NCBI RefSeq assembly: GCF_030272615.1
Contig: NC_081414.1
Location: 238,983,233 to 239,047,232 of the forward strand
From: Cryptomeria japonica
Lineage: Eukaryota; Streptophyta; Pinopsida; Cupressales; Cupressaceae
Direction: 5' to 3'
Length of the DNA: 64,000 nt
How positions within the stretch are numbered: position 1 is the stretch's first letter; the number at the start of each line of letters is the position of its first letter. Of the stretch, positions 1 through 11,305 are shown in pieces. Made by a program: the position numbers and the translations under genes. Below the pieces are notes generated by a model that was given only the letters and a program-made list of their open reading frames with translations, was not told the DNA's origin and did not search any database.

Positions 1-599
1 CCTGCATTGATTGACTATGTACTAAATTACCAGATTAGATTACCTGCATTGAAAATGTGTCCTCTATTTACACATTGTTCGTTGTACCTGGTTTTCTATT
101 TTTAACAATCTTGATCTGTAAAACATATCTTATTTCCTTCATGTTGATCATCTTGAGCCGTGCACTTGTCTGCTACTGGATCTCTATTAATGAAATCATC
201 ATCCTCTGTCGACCTTCTCTGAGGAGATTGACAACTGCCTCATTAAAATATCTGCAAGCACCAACCTATGCATATCGGATTTCAATCTCGACCACTTGGG
301 AGCCACATGTCTTCATTTTCAGCATCCAAAGCATCTGGTCAAGCTTGGTCAACCACCATGTAGATCATTTTTTCCTATCTGCATGCATCTACATCTTCTT
401 ATTCAACATCCAAGTCACTTGGTCAATCCTAGTCAATCACCCACATGGACCTTAGAGTCTATTGGCAGGCATTCATGGCATCAAAAGTCTTCTGAATCGT
501 CATCCAAGTCATCTGGTTAAACTTGGTTCACCTCCACATGGATCTCTGTATCTTGAGGGCCATTATCTTCTTGCCCCGCAAGACCATCTGCATGTCCAA
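1..599. other. spacer without recognisable gene
   Basis: Short open frames here show no family motif, consistent start or splice context. The segment at 260-520 repeats loosely the words 'catccaagtcatctggtcaa' and 'cacatgga', which suggests decayed repetitive DNA. Nothing else can be supported. Confidence 0.5.
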
Positions 600-1150
600 G
601 TTACCTGTGCGAGATAAGCCTATGTGGGATAACACTTCATTATCTTTGTGTGGTATGTCTTTGCTTTTGTTAGCCCATGCAAAATTTTGACAACCTATTA
701 ACTTACATGAGATAAGGTTTATCTCTTTTGTCTTCACTTTTCCTTATCCTGCAGGACCTCCGCATAATCATCTATCTCATGTGGGATAAGTTTATCTTCA
801 TGGTCTGCTTTCACTTCTCATGCCACGGGATAAGGGAAACACATCTCTCCGCTTTGTCCTCTTTTGACTCTCTTATCCCGCATGACTAGCACATTATCTT
901 TTCAACAATGCGGGATAGTGAGGCACCACTATTTCTTTTGATATGCTTATCCCGCGGGACCAATCACTTTGGACAACAAGCGATGCAGGATAAGAGGGAC
1001 TACCTTATTCATCAAACTTAAGTTATCCTGCAAGGAATTCAACACTCAACCAACCTATTGTGGGATAAGAGGATACATTGTGTGCACCACATAATTATTA
1101 TCCCACAGGGTCATACACCTTCAACCGCACATGTTGCGGGATAGAAAGGA
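600..1150. repeat. cluster of GCGGGATAAG-type motifs on both strands
   Basis: About fourteen variants of GYGGGATAAG or its complement CTTATCCCRC occur roughly every 35-50 bases, in alternating orientation. Examples lie near 627, 745, 783, 825, 870, 907, 947, 984, 1023, 1060, 1099 and 1136. Around 950 the site reads CTTATCCCGCGGGA, nearly palindromic. The sequence between sites is not conserved, so this is not a simple tandem array. It may be a degenerated satellite or a site cluster; GATAAG resembles the plant I-box core, but a regulatory role is only speculation. Confidence 0.6.
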
Positions 1151-1159
1151 TCGCATAAC

Positions 1160-1410
1160 CTACACGTTATTGACATCCTCTGTCACGAGACTAGTATGAC
1201 CAACCAATCATGTTATTGACAACCCTAGTCACATAATCATCATGCTATTGATACTTGTAGACACATAGCCATGATGTTATTGACACTTGCAGACACATAA
1301 CCATTGTGTTATTGACACTTCATGTCATAGTACATAGTAGGCCTTTGGTCATAGTGATAGCGATAACCTACATATCATTGACAACTCAGTCATGTGTTAT
1401 TGACATCTGC
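1160..1410 (+). repeat. diverged short repeats with GTTATTGACA core
   Basis: The word GTTATTGAC and close variants, often followed by 'acttgcagacacataaccat', recur at about 1166, 1212, 1254, 1276, 1308, 1373 and 1396. Spacing is uneven (about 22-65 bases). It abuts the GGGATAAG cluster and looks like a second, separately decayed tandem repeat. Confidence 0.55.
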
Positions 1411-1961
1411 AATTACACCTTTCCTGATTCAAACCATTTTGCTTGATGCCTTCATCATTGCATTTCCCTTTGTCTTCATCATCCAATTACTTGTCCTCTT
1501 AGAACATTCTAGGCTTGTTCTATGTATCTCCTTTTGTATATAACATGGCATGCTATATGATGTTGCAATACTACTTATGCCCTTAGTTCTCTATCCACCT
1601 TTATCAACCTCCATGTATATTGATTTACTAATTTAACCTGCACGACTCTCCTACCCAGATACAACACTATATCAGCTACTCTGACCTTTCTCTTGGATGT
1701 TCATCATTGCTGCATCATTGAACTTGCCATCTTGATGTCTCTTCATGCTTTGTTGGAATAGTTATCCTGATCTTGTATGTGATCCTAATGATGTCTGCAT
1801 TGACATAAGGTATTTTGATAACCTTATCAAGGGGTATTCCCTTCATTCTCCTCTGTCCGTATAGTTATCCTGATACACTAATATTAGAGTAGTTTCTTCT
1901 ATTGGTATCACCCAAAACTGCTACTCTGCCTACGTTATGCTATCCCAATGTGTGGCTCTGC
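1411..1961. other. spacer without recognisable gene
   Basis: AT-rich sequence with many short stops on all frames. I see no domain motif, RNA gene or terminal repeat. It is the left flank of the first LTR element. Confidence 0.5.
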
Positions 1962-1966
1962 TCTAG

Positions 1967-3459
1967 TGGTGCAGGAGTACCTAAGGTTGAGCAAAGACCC
2001 TTTCAAATTTTGGCAATTCTAGCATAAGAACTGGTGTTTGTCCATTAGGTTGTTTGTTTGGATCTTGGAGTGCATTTTCACCTTTTTTTGAAAATTTCAT
2101 GTATCAACTTACCTATCCTGATAACCCGATGAGGTGCCATCGACTATCGGCAGGACTATTTTCTACCTACCTTGATAAGCCGATGAAGTCGCAAGTAGAG
2201 TGGAGCGAATGGAGTGAGTCTGTTGTGGAGCCATCGGGTATCGGCAAGCCATGTTTTGGGCTAACCCAATGAACCGATGGGAAAGCATGCGGTTTGGAGC
2301 GCACCATCAGCCATCGGCACAACATGTTTTGGCCTATACCGACAACCCAATAAGGAAGCCTTTTGTGGGGAGCGCACCATTGGCCATCGAAAAGGTTGTC
2401 TCGATGCTAACCCGATGACCCGATGGAAATCAATGTGGAAGTGCGCAATGTGCGAAATGCCATCGGACATTGGAGTAAGTGTTTTGTGACTACTCTGATG
2501 ACCCGATAGGAAAACATGCGAGTTGTAAACTGCCATGGGACATCCTAATTAGTGTTGTGGTGTGAACCCAATGACCTAATAGAGGTTGAAATATAGTTAG
2601 AGTGAGAAATCGATTGTGTCAAGTTCAATCTCATCCATTATGGATGTTCTCATGACATGTCGCAGAGGATATAAAAGACCCAATGGGGATTCTATAAGGG
2701 GTGGGTTTTTGGATTGTTGGGTGTGATAATTCCACAAAACGAACATCTTTTGAATAATAATTTGTAGACCATTTTTTGTTTCCCTTCTCAGAGTTCTGTA
2801 AATAATGTCTTAATCTGTAAATGCCCGTGTGTTAGAGAAAATGTTTCTTTTCTACGTTCAGTGAGTTCCAATTTTGTGTTTGTGCCAAGCTCGGTTTTGT
2901 ATATAAGTTGTCATTTTGTTTCTTGGTTTCTGTTGGTGTCAAGTAGTCATAAACATGCCTTTGTCTTCCACACGACCATTGGAGGTTGTGAAGAAGAGCT
3001 ATTCATGTACAATAGAGTTCCATTTGTAGCAGATCAAATAATGGTGTCAGTTGTTTCAGTAAACTGGCCCTAGGTGAGCTTGATGATAGCCCGGCTCGTA
3101 TCAGTGACCAAAAAGGAAAACACTTGCAGGGTAGACCGGAGACTAGGCTATTGGCCTCAAACCAAAGCAAGATGGGATTGAATGGAGAGAAGGTCCTAGC
3201 ATGAGAAGAAAAATAACTTAGGAGAAGTTGTAGGCGTAATCCATGGTAGAGAAAACCCTGTAAGGTGCCTGGTTAAATTCAGTGGATTAGTGAGTTGGTG
3301 GATTTACGAAAGTGAATTCACAAGGAGCAGAGTAACAACCCTCAGTAGTGAGGACCTATAGTGGATTAGGGGAATAGAGAGACGTATTCCCGAGTTAGGC
3401 TAGGAAGAAATCCTTGGAGTGAGTCAAGATGACTTGAGCCACTAAGATTCTCCCTATTA
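1967..3459 (+). repeat. 5' LTR of the first gypsy element
   Basis: It starts TGGTGCAGGAG and ends CCCTATTA, where the terminal CA has mutated to TA. It is followed after 3 bases by a PBS-like site. The second half (from 2423) is repeated at 3723-4778 with scattered substitutions. No open frame in it is meaningful. Confidence 0.8.
2140..2570 (+). repeat. subrepeats inside the U3 region of the LTR
   Basis: Four to five diverged units of about 70-80 bases follow each other. Each carries CCATCGG, then a TGTTTTGG-like stretch, then AACCCGATGACCCGATGG, and several end GGAGCGCA. Unit starts are near 2230, 2312, 2378 and 2460. Repeated enhancer-like blocks in U3 are known from other plant LTR elements; their function here is inferred only. 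Confidence 0.6.
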
Positions 3460-3462
3460 GAT

Positions 3463-3474
3463 ATGTATCAGAGC
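3463..3474 (+). other. degenerate primer binding site (tRNA-iMet)
   Basis: ATGTATCAGAGC differs in two positions from the plant consensus TGGTATCAGAGC. It lies three bases after the LTR end, which is the expected position. Confidence 0.7.
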
Positions 3475-3530
3475 AAGTTAAGGACTTGGGGTGAAGAGTG
3501 TAAGACTGATCTAGTATTAGAAGGAGTAAA

Positions 3531-3722
3531 GATGGTGACCAATGTAGAATTGGCTAAGAAGGTTGTAGACCAAGAAGATGAAAACTGATTGCTCAAGGAA
3601 AGGTTGGAGTAGTTGGAGCAGAAACTGGGTGTGATGGAAGTCAACACCAAAAAAGTGAGTTGGAAAATAGATGAGAAGGGTAAAATGTTGGCAATAGAGG
3701 ATGAAGTCCTCATACCAGACCT
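3531..3722 (+). pseudogene. gag remnant of the first gypsy element
   Basis: The start MVTNVELAKKV matches the gag start of element A (8095) and of the minus-strand gag at 50083, so the family is clear. Within about 65 codons there are two in-frame stops, after DEN near 3587 and before LEQKL near 3611. The frame stops resembling gag at about 3722, where it joins the partial 3' LTR. The rest of gag and all of pol were deleted at that join. This fragment is coiled-coil-like (Glu/Lys-rich), as in the intact relatives. Confidence 0.75.
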
Positions 3723-4778
3723 AATGGAAACCAATGTGAAAGTGTGCAATGTGAGAAATGCCATCGAACATCGGAGTAAGTGTTTTGCGACTACTTCGAT
3801 GACCCGATAGGAAAACATGCGATTTGTAAACCGCCATGGGACGTCCCGATTAGTGTTGTGGTGTGAACCCAATGACCCGATGGAGGTTGAAAGACAGTTA
3901 TAGCGGGAAACCGATTGTGTCAAGTTCTGTCTCATCCATTAGGGATGTTCTCATGACATGTCGCAAAGGATATAAAAGACCCAATGGGAATTCTGTAAGG
4001 GATGGGATTCTGGATTGTTGGGTGTGATAGTTCCACAAAACGAACACCTTTTGAATAATAATTTGTAGACCATTTTTTATTTCCCTTCTCAGAGTCCTGT
4101 AAATAATGGCTTAATCTGTAAATGCTCATGTGTTAGAGAAAATGTTTCTTTTCTGCGTTCTATGAGTTCCAATTCTGTGTTCATGCCAAGCTCAATTTTG
4201 TAAATAAGTTGTCATTTTGTTTCTTGTTTTCTGTTGGTGTCAAGCAGCCATAAACATGCCTCTGTCTTGACTCTCCATTATGGGATCCACATGACCATTG
4301 GAGGTTGTGAAGAAGAGCCAGTCATGTACAATAGAGTTCCATTTGTAGCAGATCAGATAATGGTGTCGGTCGTTTTAGCAAACCGGCCCTAGGTGAGCTT
4401 GATGATAGCCCGGCTAGTATCAATGACCAAAAAGGAAAACTCTTGCAGGGTAGACCAGAGACTAGGCTATCATCCTTAGACCAGAGGAAGATGGGATCGA
4501 ATGGAGAGAAGGTCCTAGCATGAGAAGAAAAATAACTTAGGAGAAGTTGTAGGCGTAATCCATGGTAGAGCAAACCATGTAAGGTGTCTGGTTAAATTCA
4601 GTGGATTAGTGAGTTGTTGGATTTACGAAAGTGAATCCGCAAGGAGTAGAGTAACAACCCTCAGTAGTGAGGACCTAGAGTGGATTAGGGGAATAGAGAG
4701 ACATATTCCTAAGTTAGGCTAGGAAGAAAGCCTTGGAGTGAGTCAAGCTAACTCAAGCAACTAGGATTCTCCCTATCA
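3723..4778 (+). repeat. 3' LTR lacking its first part
   Basis: It matches 2423-3459 almost base for base, with small indels such as an extra 'gactctccattatgggatcc' near 4268. It ends CCCTATCA. The first roughly 450 bases of the LTR are absent. The join sits where both parents carry ATGGAAA, so a microhomology-driven deletion is likely. Confidence 0.8.
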
Positions 4779-4783
4779 TCTGG

Positions 4784-6405
4784 TTTTTCGGCATTGTTAT
4801 CTCGATCCAACATAAACTGCACATGACTCGACATCGATATGACTTATGTCGATAGCAATTTCCTCCACACAACTTGATATCACCCTAGTTATTTAATGTG
4901 ATCTCTTAACCTGCACAACACTTGATCAGTATAGATATCTTGATATTTCTTTTGATGCTTATTTAACATACCATAATGGGATCAGTATAACATAATGGAG
5001 TCTTTTCAATATACATGATTTATTGTTTTCACAAACCCCATCATCAGGACATCCAATAGGAACTCCATAGACACATCATATGGCATTGTGGGAGTCTACA
5101 ACACTATCTTCTTCAATAGTCATATCCAACAACCTGATCACTTTGATCTCTTCTACTACATCTGCAGCCTGCAAGTTGACTTGTCTAGTTGTTATCAATG
5201 GCATCAATGGCACTCTTCTACAACTTTATCAGCCATGGACACACACATGTTGACATCAATGGAAACTTAAATGCCAACAATCATCACCCACCTATACATC
5301 TTGTAACTTAGTAGTGGGTACCTGTATATTGGGCATACCTACATCATGAACCTCATCCTAGTCGTCATCATCATCATCATCATCATCATCCTCATCTTTG
5401 GAGTCAGAGTCATCAAATCTCAAAATGGTATCATCAAAAGAGCTACTCTCCCTAGAGTCTCCTCCTTAGTCTCCCTGATCTCCTTTATATCAACATCCAT
5501 TCCCTCCTCACCTCATATTTCCTATTGTGGAGCTATGATCAGGGAATCCTACCCTCCATCACCTCCCCCATTGCCTCCATCATACCATCACCATCTCTCT
5601 TCCACCTCCTACCTCTACCTCACATCCTCCTCCATAGGCCATTTCCTTTGCTTATGTTACCTCCATCTGCATCTCAGCCCTACTGCATCTGTCAACTGAT
5701 ACCACCAAAAATAGGCACATCCAGATTTGTCAATGGAGTTGGCCTATGTGTATCCCACCATATATCATACTTTGGAATAGTCCCTGTGTCTATCACTATT
5801 AAATGCCATGCCCACTGAATAGGTCAAAGACTATCAAACTCAGTATATGCCACTTGTGGACTAATGCATGGTCCCCAATCTATTACCTCCCTAATCGAAT
5901 GAGAAAAATATGCTCCCTTGTGGAGCACCTTAGACCTCACCAATCTATTTAAGGAATTGATCAAGTAACTATATATATATGATCCTTTGGGATCTCACTG
6001 TATGATCAATCTATATCTACTATCTACAATATAGAAGATGAGCATTGTCATCCCAAATGTGGCAATCTCTATAGGGCCTCCAAGTAAAATGTTGTAATAT
6101 ATCTATCATGTGCCACTAGTATAATGTATGATTACATTTGTCTCTGAGTCACTAAGCCTAAATATTTGTATATGTAGGGTTTCCCTAACTATATCTATTT
6201 GTCCATCATGGTCCAAAACACTACAATGTGCTCCCAAGACCACACCTATAGGAGCATGATGTCACAACCAATCGAATGAGCTCCTAGATATGTGTAGTTG
6301 AATGTAACTAATGATATAACCTATCTAGTACACCTGAACCCCAACCATACACTCTTCAATCAAATATCATCACCCTCAATACCCTACCCCACCTAACAAG
6401 GAAAC
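4784..6405. other. spacer, no gene recognised
   Basis: This stretch between two retrotransposons has only unsupported open frames. 5088-5820 is pyrimidine-rich (many 'cctcc', 'catc') and could be an old coding remnant read on the minus strand, but I recognise no family. Element A inserted at its right end. Confidence 0.45.
5366..5390 (+). repeat. (CAT)n microsatellite
   Basis: About eight uninterrupted CAT units. Adjacent sequence continues as imperfect CATC-rich DNA. Confidence 0.9.
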
Positions 6406-6410
6406 CATGT

Positions 6411-8017
6411 TGGTGCAGGAGCACCTAGGTCCTAATTTCCTTTTTTTTGCAAATTTTGGCTTGTACTGACCTTAGCCAAGTTAGTGGTGAATAAGGACTC
6501 TGGGAGGGTCCAAGAGTGATTAATATGGCAATGTGGGTCTAGGTGGAGTTCATTTTATCTAGGTTTGCATTTTTGTGTAGTTAGTGTGTTTTGAGTAGTT
6601 TTGACCTTTTTGGTTGGTCAAAAGTGTCAAAAATTGACAAAATCCTTAGAGGGGGTTAAGTAAGCCTTATCCATGTTTAATATGTCATATGTGATGACTG
6701 GGTATAGGTCTCTTAGGTTGGAGAGATCAAAAGTGTCAAAAACACAAAGTTGCAAAAGTTACAAAAAGTTGTCCTGACAACTTTGGTCCTGAAGTTGGTT
6801 AGCGGTGGATTTAGGGATTGCTCAATGCCATGGAAGGATTCCACACATGGAAAAACTATATAAACCTCCTCCTACACATTTTTCAAGGTTGGTGTACTTG
6901 GATTTTGAAAGCAATAATCAAAATACAAGATTTTGGACAACACTTTTACATTGTTTTTGTCAATTTGCATTCTTGAGAAAGTTTAATGGATTGAATCTAT
7001 GAATCCATTGATGGATTGAGATTCAATAGTGTGTTTTAGAGTAGGATTTTCATTTTCAAGCATTGTAATTATCTTTTTTTATTGTTGAAGTGATTTGATT
7101 CACAAATAGCCAGTTTTGGCTTGTAAATAGTCTTTTCTTTGTAAATATGGTTGCCCCATGAATCCCACACATGTTGCCATCATGGCTAGTTGGGGTATGG
7201 TTGGAAACCTTCTGTATAGTGTAAATATGAAGGTTCAAGTGTTGGATAAGTGTTTGGTCATGACTGACACCTCTTCCTAGGTGAGTCCAAGAGCAACCCA
7301 GTTAGAGAAGAGGTGAAGAAGTGTTGAATAATGTAGAGGTGAAAGAAGAAGCACCATTTCTGAATTTGGAGGAATTAGAGTTGGGATAGACTTGTATCAA
7401 CAAGGAGGAGAATTGAAGAATCCATCTCATAGTAAAACCTCAAATTGCCTAATCACTATCGGCTTAAGCCCTTGAAAACCCTACAAACCTTCAATTTGCG
7501 GTTCATACCCTGTACGGTCAAACCAAAGCCTAAAACCACAAAAATATATTGGGCATGGGTATATAATTGAAGGAAAGAAAAACTTGTTTGGGGGTTCTTT
7601 GAGTCATTTTCCTCCAAGCCCTAGAAAACCGATCTAGGAGGCCTAATTAGGCCTAATTCCTTGTAGCCCTTTTCTGGGCAAGATTGTGAAACCAGTAGGA
7701 AATCTGAAGATTGCAAACTACCAAAGAACTCCTTATGCATCAAAAACATGTTGGAAGACCCTAATACACCTTTGCAACATCTCATGTTAATTGGGGTTCA
7801 ATATGACAAGTTGAGGCTAAGAGGCTAAAATTGAGCACTACAGAAGCACAGTGAATTGATAAGGTTTATAACCAAAACACCCTAGAAGGGACAAGAACCA
7901 AGCCCTAGAACAAATAGAGGTACTTGGAGGCCTAGAGAGAAACTAGGTTTTGGTGAGTTGGTGGAATTGGGCAACATCAACTAAGGAAGTGGTGAGCAGG
8001 CTAGGTAAACCCCATCA
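6411..8017 (+). repeat. 5' LTR of element A
   Basis: It runs from TGGTGCAGGAGCACC to CCCCATCA (TG...CA ends) and matches 12702-14328 throughout. The tip holds a GGTGC-agga-GCACC inverted repeat. A stretch near 6805-6990 (TATATAA at 6857) could include the promoter and RNA start; that is inference. Confidence 0.92.
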
Positions 8018-8020
8018 AAT

Positions 8021-8033
8021 TGGTATCAGAGCC
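8021..8033 (+). other. primer binding site (tRNA-iMet)
   Basis: TGGTATCAGAGCC lies three bases after the LTR end and is complementary to the 3' end of plant initiator tRNA-Met. It primes minus-strand DNA synthesis. Confidence 0.93.
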
Positions 8034-8094
8034 TACAAGATTTGGGCTAGTAAGGTTGATGTCCTTGTTATCAGGAAAGTTAGTTGGAGACAAC

Positions 8095-9200
8095 ATGGTG
8101 ACCAATGTTGAATTGGCAAGGAAAGTGGAAGATCAGGAGGAGGAGAATAGACTCCTAAAGGAAAATTTGGAAAGATTGGAGAGCAAGCTTGGTGATATTG
8201 AGACCAAGGCAGAGGAAGTTTATGTAAAGGTGGAAGGAGTAGAAGGAAAGGGTAAAGAAGTGGTAGAGGTAGACAAGATACCTGAACTTGATCCTATCTT
8301 AGAGAAAGAACCTTTCTTGAGGGCATTGAAGGCCTTGAGTGGAAATTCATTAGAAGGATTGCCATTGTTCACTTGCAAGACAGAGGCAGAAGTGGTCCTA
8401 GAATGGATAGAATTAGGAGAATCACTTTGAGTGTAAATGCATAACTGAAGCCCAGAGAGTTAGAGTAGACAAGTCCAAGATGAGAGGCCCTGTACTCACA
8501 TGGTGGCAGTTTGTGCAAGATGAGAGGAAGAAAATGGGTAAAGTACCCATCTCTTCTTGGAAAGAGATGTTATTTAAAATCAAAGAAGTCTATCTCCCTG
8601 ATGACTATGAAGTGCAAATTCATAGAAAGAGGAAAAACTTGAGCTAGAAGGATCTTGATGTCAGTAGCTACACTGAAGAGTTTCACAAACTTAGCCTTAG
8701 ATCTCATGTGGTAGAAGACGAGAGTCTCAAGGTTGCTAGGTACTTAAATGGCCTACGGTGGAACATCCAAGAAGAAATCAGTTTGATGAGCCCAAAAACA
8801 GTCCACCAAACTTTTCAACTTGCTCTTAAGGTGGAGGAAAAACTGAAGAAGACATGACTCAAGCAACAATAGGGGCAGAGGCAAAGGAAAAGACAATAGA
8901 GGCCATAGAGGAGATTTTGGTGGTAGAATTTTTGAACAAAGAACACAAGGAGAGTCTAAACTTGTTGAACAACAAGATAGTGGCAGCAGTAGAGGAGTAT
9001 TCAATAGATGAAGGGGATCAAACAGTGGTTCCAGAGGAAGGACTAGTAACCAAGATAGAGGTTCCTCATACTTTGCAACAATGAAATGTTATCATTGCAA
9101 CCAACTTGGTCATCTAGCATATAGGTGTCTAGAGAAGGGATTGTCATCACATGGTGGTGAAAGAAGAGTGAGCTACCTCCAAGAAGAGTCCTCAAGTAGC
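8095..9200 (+). pseudogene. gag: gag polyprotein region of element A (broken)
   Basis: Gag forms the virus-like particle and packages the RNA. The start MVTNVELARKVEDQ is shared with the other chromovirus copies here. An acidic coiled-coil N-terminus is followed by the capsid-like part (LTWWQFVQDE near 8500; ARYLNGLRW near 8735). The CCHC zinc knuckle is C-X2-C-X4-H-X4-C at 9087-9128. A frameshift near 8412 ends the first frame at 8430. A TAG at about 8647 and a TGA near 8855 break the next frame, and the knuckle lies in yet another frame. The start was chosen by alignment to relatives, not by the longest frame. Confidence 0.85.
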
Positions 9201-9760
9201 AAGACTTTAGAAGTTGCCTTAGAGTCAAAAGTAGGTGAAAACTTGATGATAAGGAGAAATCTGATCAAAGAACTGGTCAGAGAAGAGCCTAGCAAAAGAA
9301 GATCCTTGTTTAGGATCAAGTGCAAGATTTTGGATAAAGTGTGCAAAGTGATTATTGATTCAGGGTCTACAGACAACATTGTGTCAGAAGAGGCAGTGAG
9401 CAAGCTCAGATTGTAAAGGATTCCTCACAACAACCCTTATAGAGTCACTTGGTTGAACAAAGGACAACATGTTCTTGTTAATGAGCAAGCATGGGTGGAT
9501 TTCACCATTGGAAGGTATAAGGACAAGGTATTATGTGATGTCCTACCCATGGATGCATGCCATCTTCTCTTAGGAAGACCATGGTAATTTGATAGACAAG
9601 CTATCCATGATGGAGCCAAGAATGCATATTCATTCAAGAAGGATGGAGTCACTTTTAAGATTCAGTCTATCCTTGAGGAAGGTGAAAAAAAGGCAGCAGG
9701 TCCTAATGTTCTTTTGGTGAGTGAAAAGAAGTTCTTGAAGGTGAAGGCATAGGGTTTGCA
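9201..9760 (+). pseudogene. aspartic protease region of element A (broken)
   Basis: The retroviral-type protease processes Gag-Pol as a dimer. The active-site motif DSGS lies at 9357-9368 in the context KVIIDSGSTDNIV. The downstream motif HLLLGRPW near 9560-9590 is the usual second conserved block. A stop at 9413, a TAA after GRPW near 9586 and a further stop near 9750 interrupt it. In the copies at 53480 and 48740 the same region is recognisable, which confirms the call. Confidence 0.85.
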
Positions 9761-11305
9761 CTTGTGGTGAAGCCCAAATAAGAAGATAAGAAAGAAAAGC
9801 AATATTTGCCCATAGAGGTGCAAGAATTGTTGAAGAAATTCAAAGGTATAGTAAGTGAAGGACAGCCAGCCACCTTACCTCCTAAAAGAACCATAAGCCA
9901 TCAAATAGATTTCATTCCCGGAGCATCTTTGCCTAATAAAGCAGCCTATAAAATGACTCCTCAACAGAATGTTGAAATTGCTAAACAAATCCAAGATCTC
10001 CTAGACCAAGGCCTAATTAGGAAGAGTATTAGCCCTTGTGTTGTCCCTACCGTGTTGGCACGAAAAAAAGGTGGTACTTGGAGGTTGTCTATTGATTCTA
10101 GAGCCATAAATAGGATCACCATCAGGTATAGGTTCCCTATTCCTAGAATATAAGACCTAATGGATTGTTTAGGGGAAGCCAAGTACTTTACCAAGATTGA
10201 CCTTAAGAGTGGGTATCATCAAATAAGAATCAAGGAGGGTGATGAATGGAAAAGTGCATTTAAGACTACTGAAGGTCTTAATGAGTGGCTTGTAATGATA
10301 TTTGGCTTATCCAATGCTCCAAGCACCTTCATGAGACTCATGAATGAGGTGATGAAGAACTTCATAGGTAAATTTGTGGTATTATATCTTGATGATATTC
10401 TCATTTTCAATAAGGATAGTGAAACACATATGATTCATTTTCAAGATGTATTACAAAGATTATATGATGAAAAGCTAACCATGAATTTGGAGAAATGTGA
10501 GTTTGTTAAGTAGGAATTGGTTTACCTTGGGTTTGTGTTATCTCAACGAAACCTCAAGATGGACCCAAGAAAAGTTGAAGCCATTGTAAATTGGCCCACT
10601 CCTAGATCAGAAACAGAGGTAAGAAGCTTCCATGGATTAGCCCAATACTATAGGAAGTTTATTAGGCAGTTCAGCGTAATATGTGCCCCAATGCTAGAAA
10701 CCATTAGAGGTGGTATGAAGGTCAAGTTTCAGTGGAATGAAGCAGAAAACAAAGGTTTTGAAACCTTGAAGGAGAAAATAGCTACCCAACTGGTACTAGT
10801 ATTGTCTAGTTTTGAGAAACTATTTATTGTAGAGTGTGATGCCAGCATTGTTGCAGTAGGTGTTGTCCTAAGTCAAGAGGGAAGACCAGTAGCCTTCCAT
10901 AGTGAGAAGCTAAGTGATGCCAAGAGGAAATACTCCTCTTATGATCTTGAGTTGTATGCTTTGGTGCAAGCATTGAGAAAATAGAGACACTATCTCCTAC
11001 CTAAAGAATTTGTGGTGTACATAGATAACCAGGCATTGAGTTTTCTGAATTCTCAAGACAAACTTAGTCACAAACACATGAAATGGGTGGATTATAAGCA
11101 AGCCTATACTTTCACCATTAAGCACAAGAAAGGGTGGAAAAATTGGGTGGTTGAGGCACTAAGTAGGAGGCTCTTGACAGTCCAAGAAATTCAGTTGAGA
11201 AGCATAGGTGTGGATAGTTTTAAGGATTTGTATGCAGAGGATGAAGACTTCTCAAGTGCCTACCAAGTATGCAAGGAGTATCAAAATCATTTCCATAGTG
11301 AATAA
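9761..11305 (+). pseudogene. pol: reverse transcriptase and RNase H of element A (broken)
   Basis: RT copies the RNA and RNase H degrades it. Visible in order are the thumb-proximal [12 protein letters not shown]-like block near 10000, the [12 protein letters not shown] block near 10195-10230, [11 protein letters not shown] near 10300-10335, and the catalytic YLDD at 10385-10396, which is intact. RNase H is seen as VECDAS near 10830, then [15 protein letters not shown] and the block VYIDNQALSFL near 11015. All lie in one frame that is interrupted by stops at about 10151, 10511, 10982 and 11303. Each is a point change, so the frame was once continuous. Confidence 0.9.

Larger units (their letters stand above)
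1967..4778 (+). mobile_element. internally deleted Ty3/gypsy LTR retrotransposon
   Basis: A direct repeat of over 1 kb (2423-3459 versus 3723-4778) brackets a short piece of gag. The left copy begins TGGTGCAGGAGTACC, the same LTR tip as the chromoviruses at 6411 and 56853, and is followed by a degenerate tRNA-Met PBS. The right copy ends CCCTATCA like the other family members. The 5 bases before the element are TCTAG and those after it TCTGG, a target duplication with one mismatch. All of pol and the first part of the 3' LTR are missing, so this is a deletion derivative of an old insertion. Confidence 0.85.

Noticed and set aside
600-1150. GATAAG motifs as a light-regulated promoter
   Set aside because: No gene follows within reach and the motif density looks repeat-derived; kept only as an unexplained cluster.
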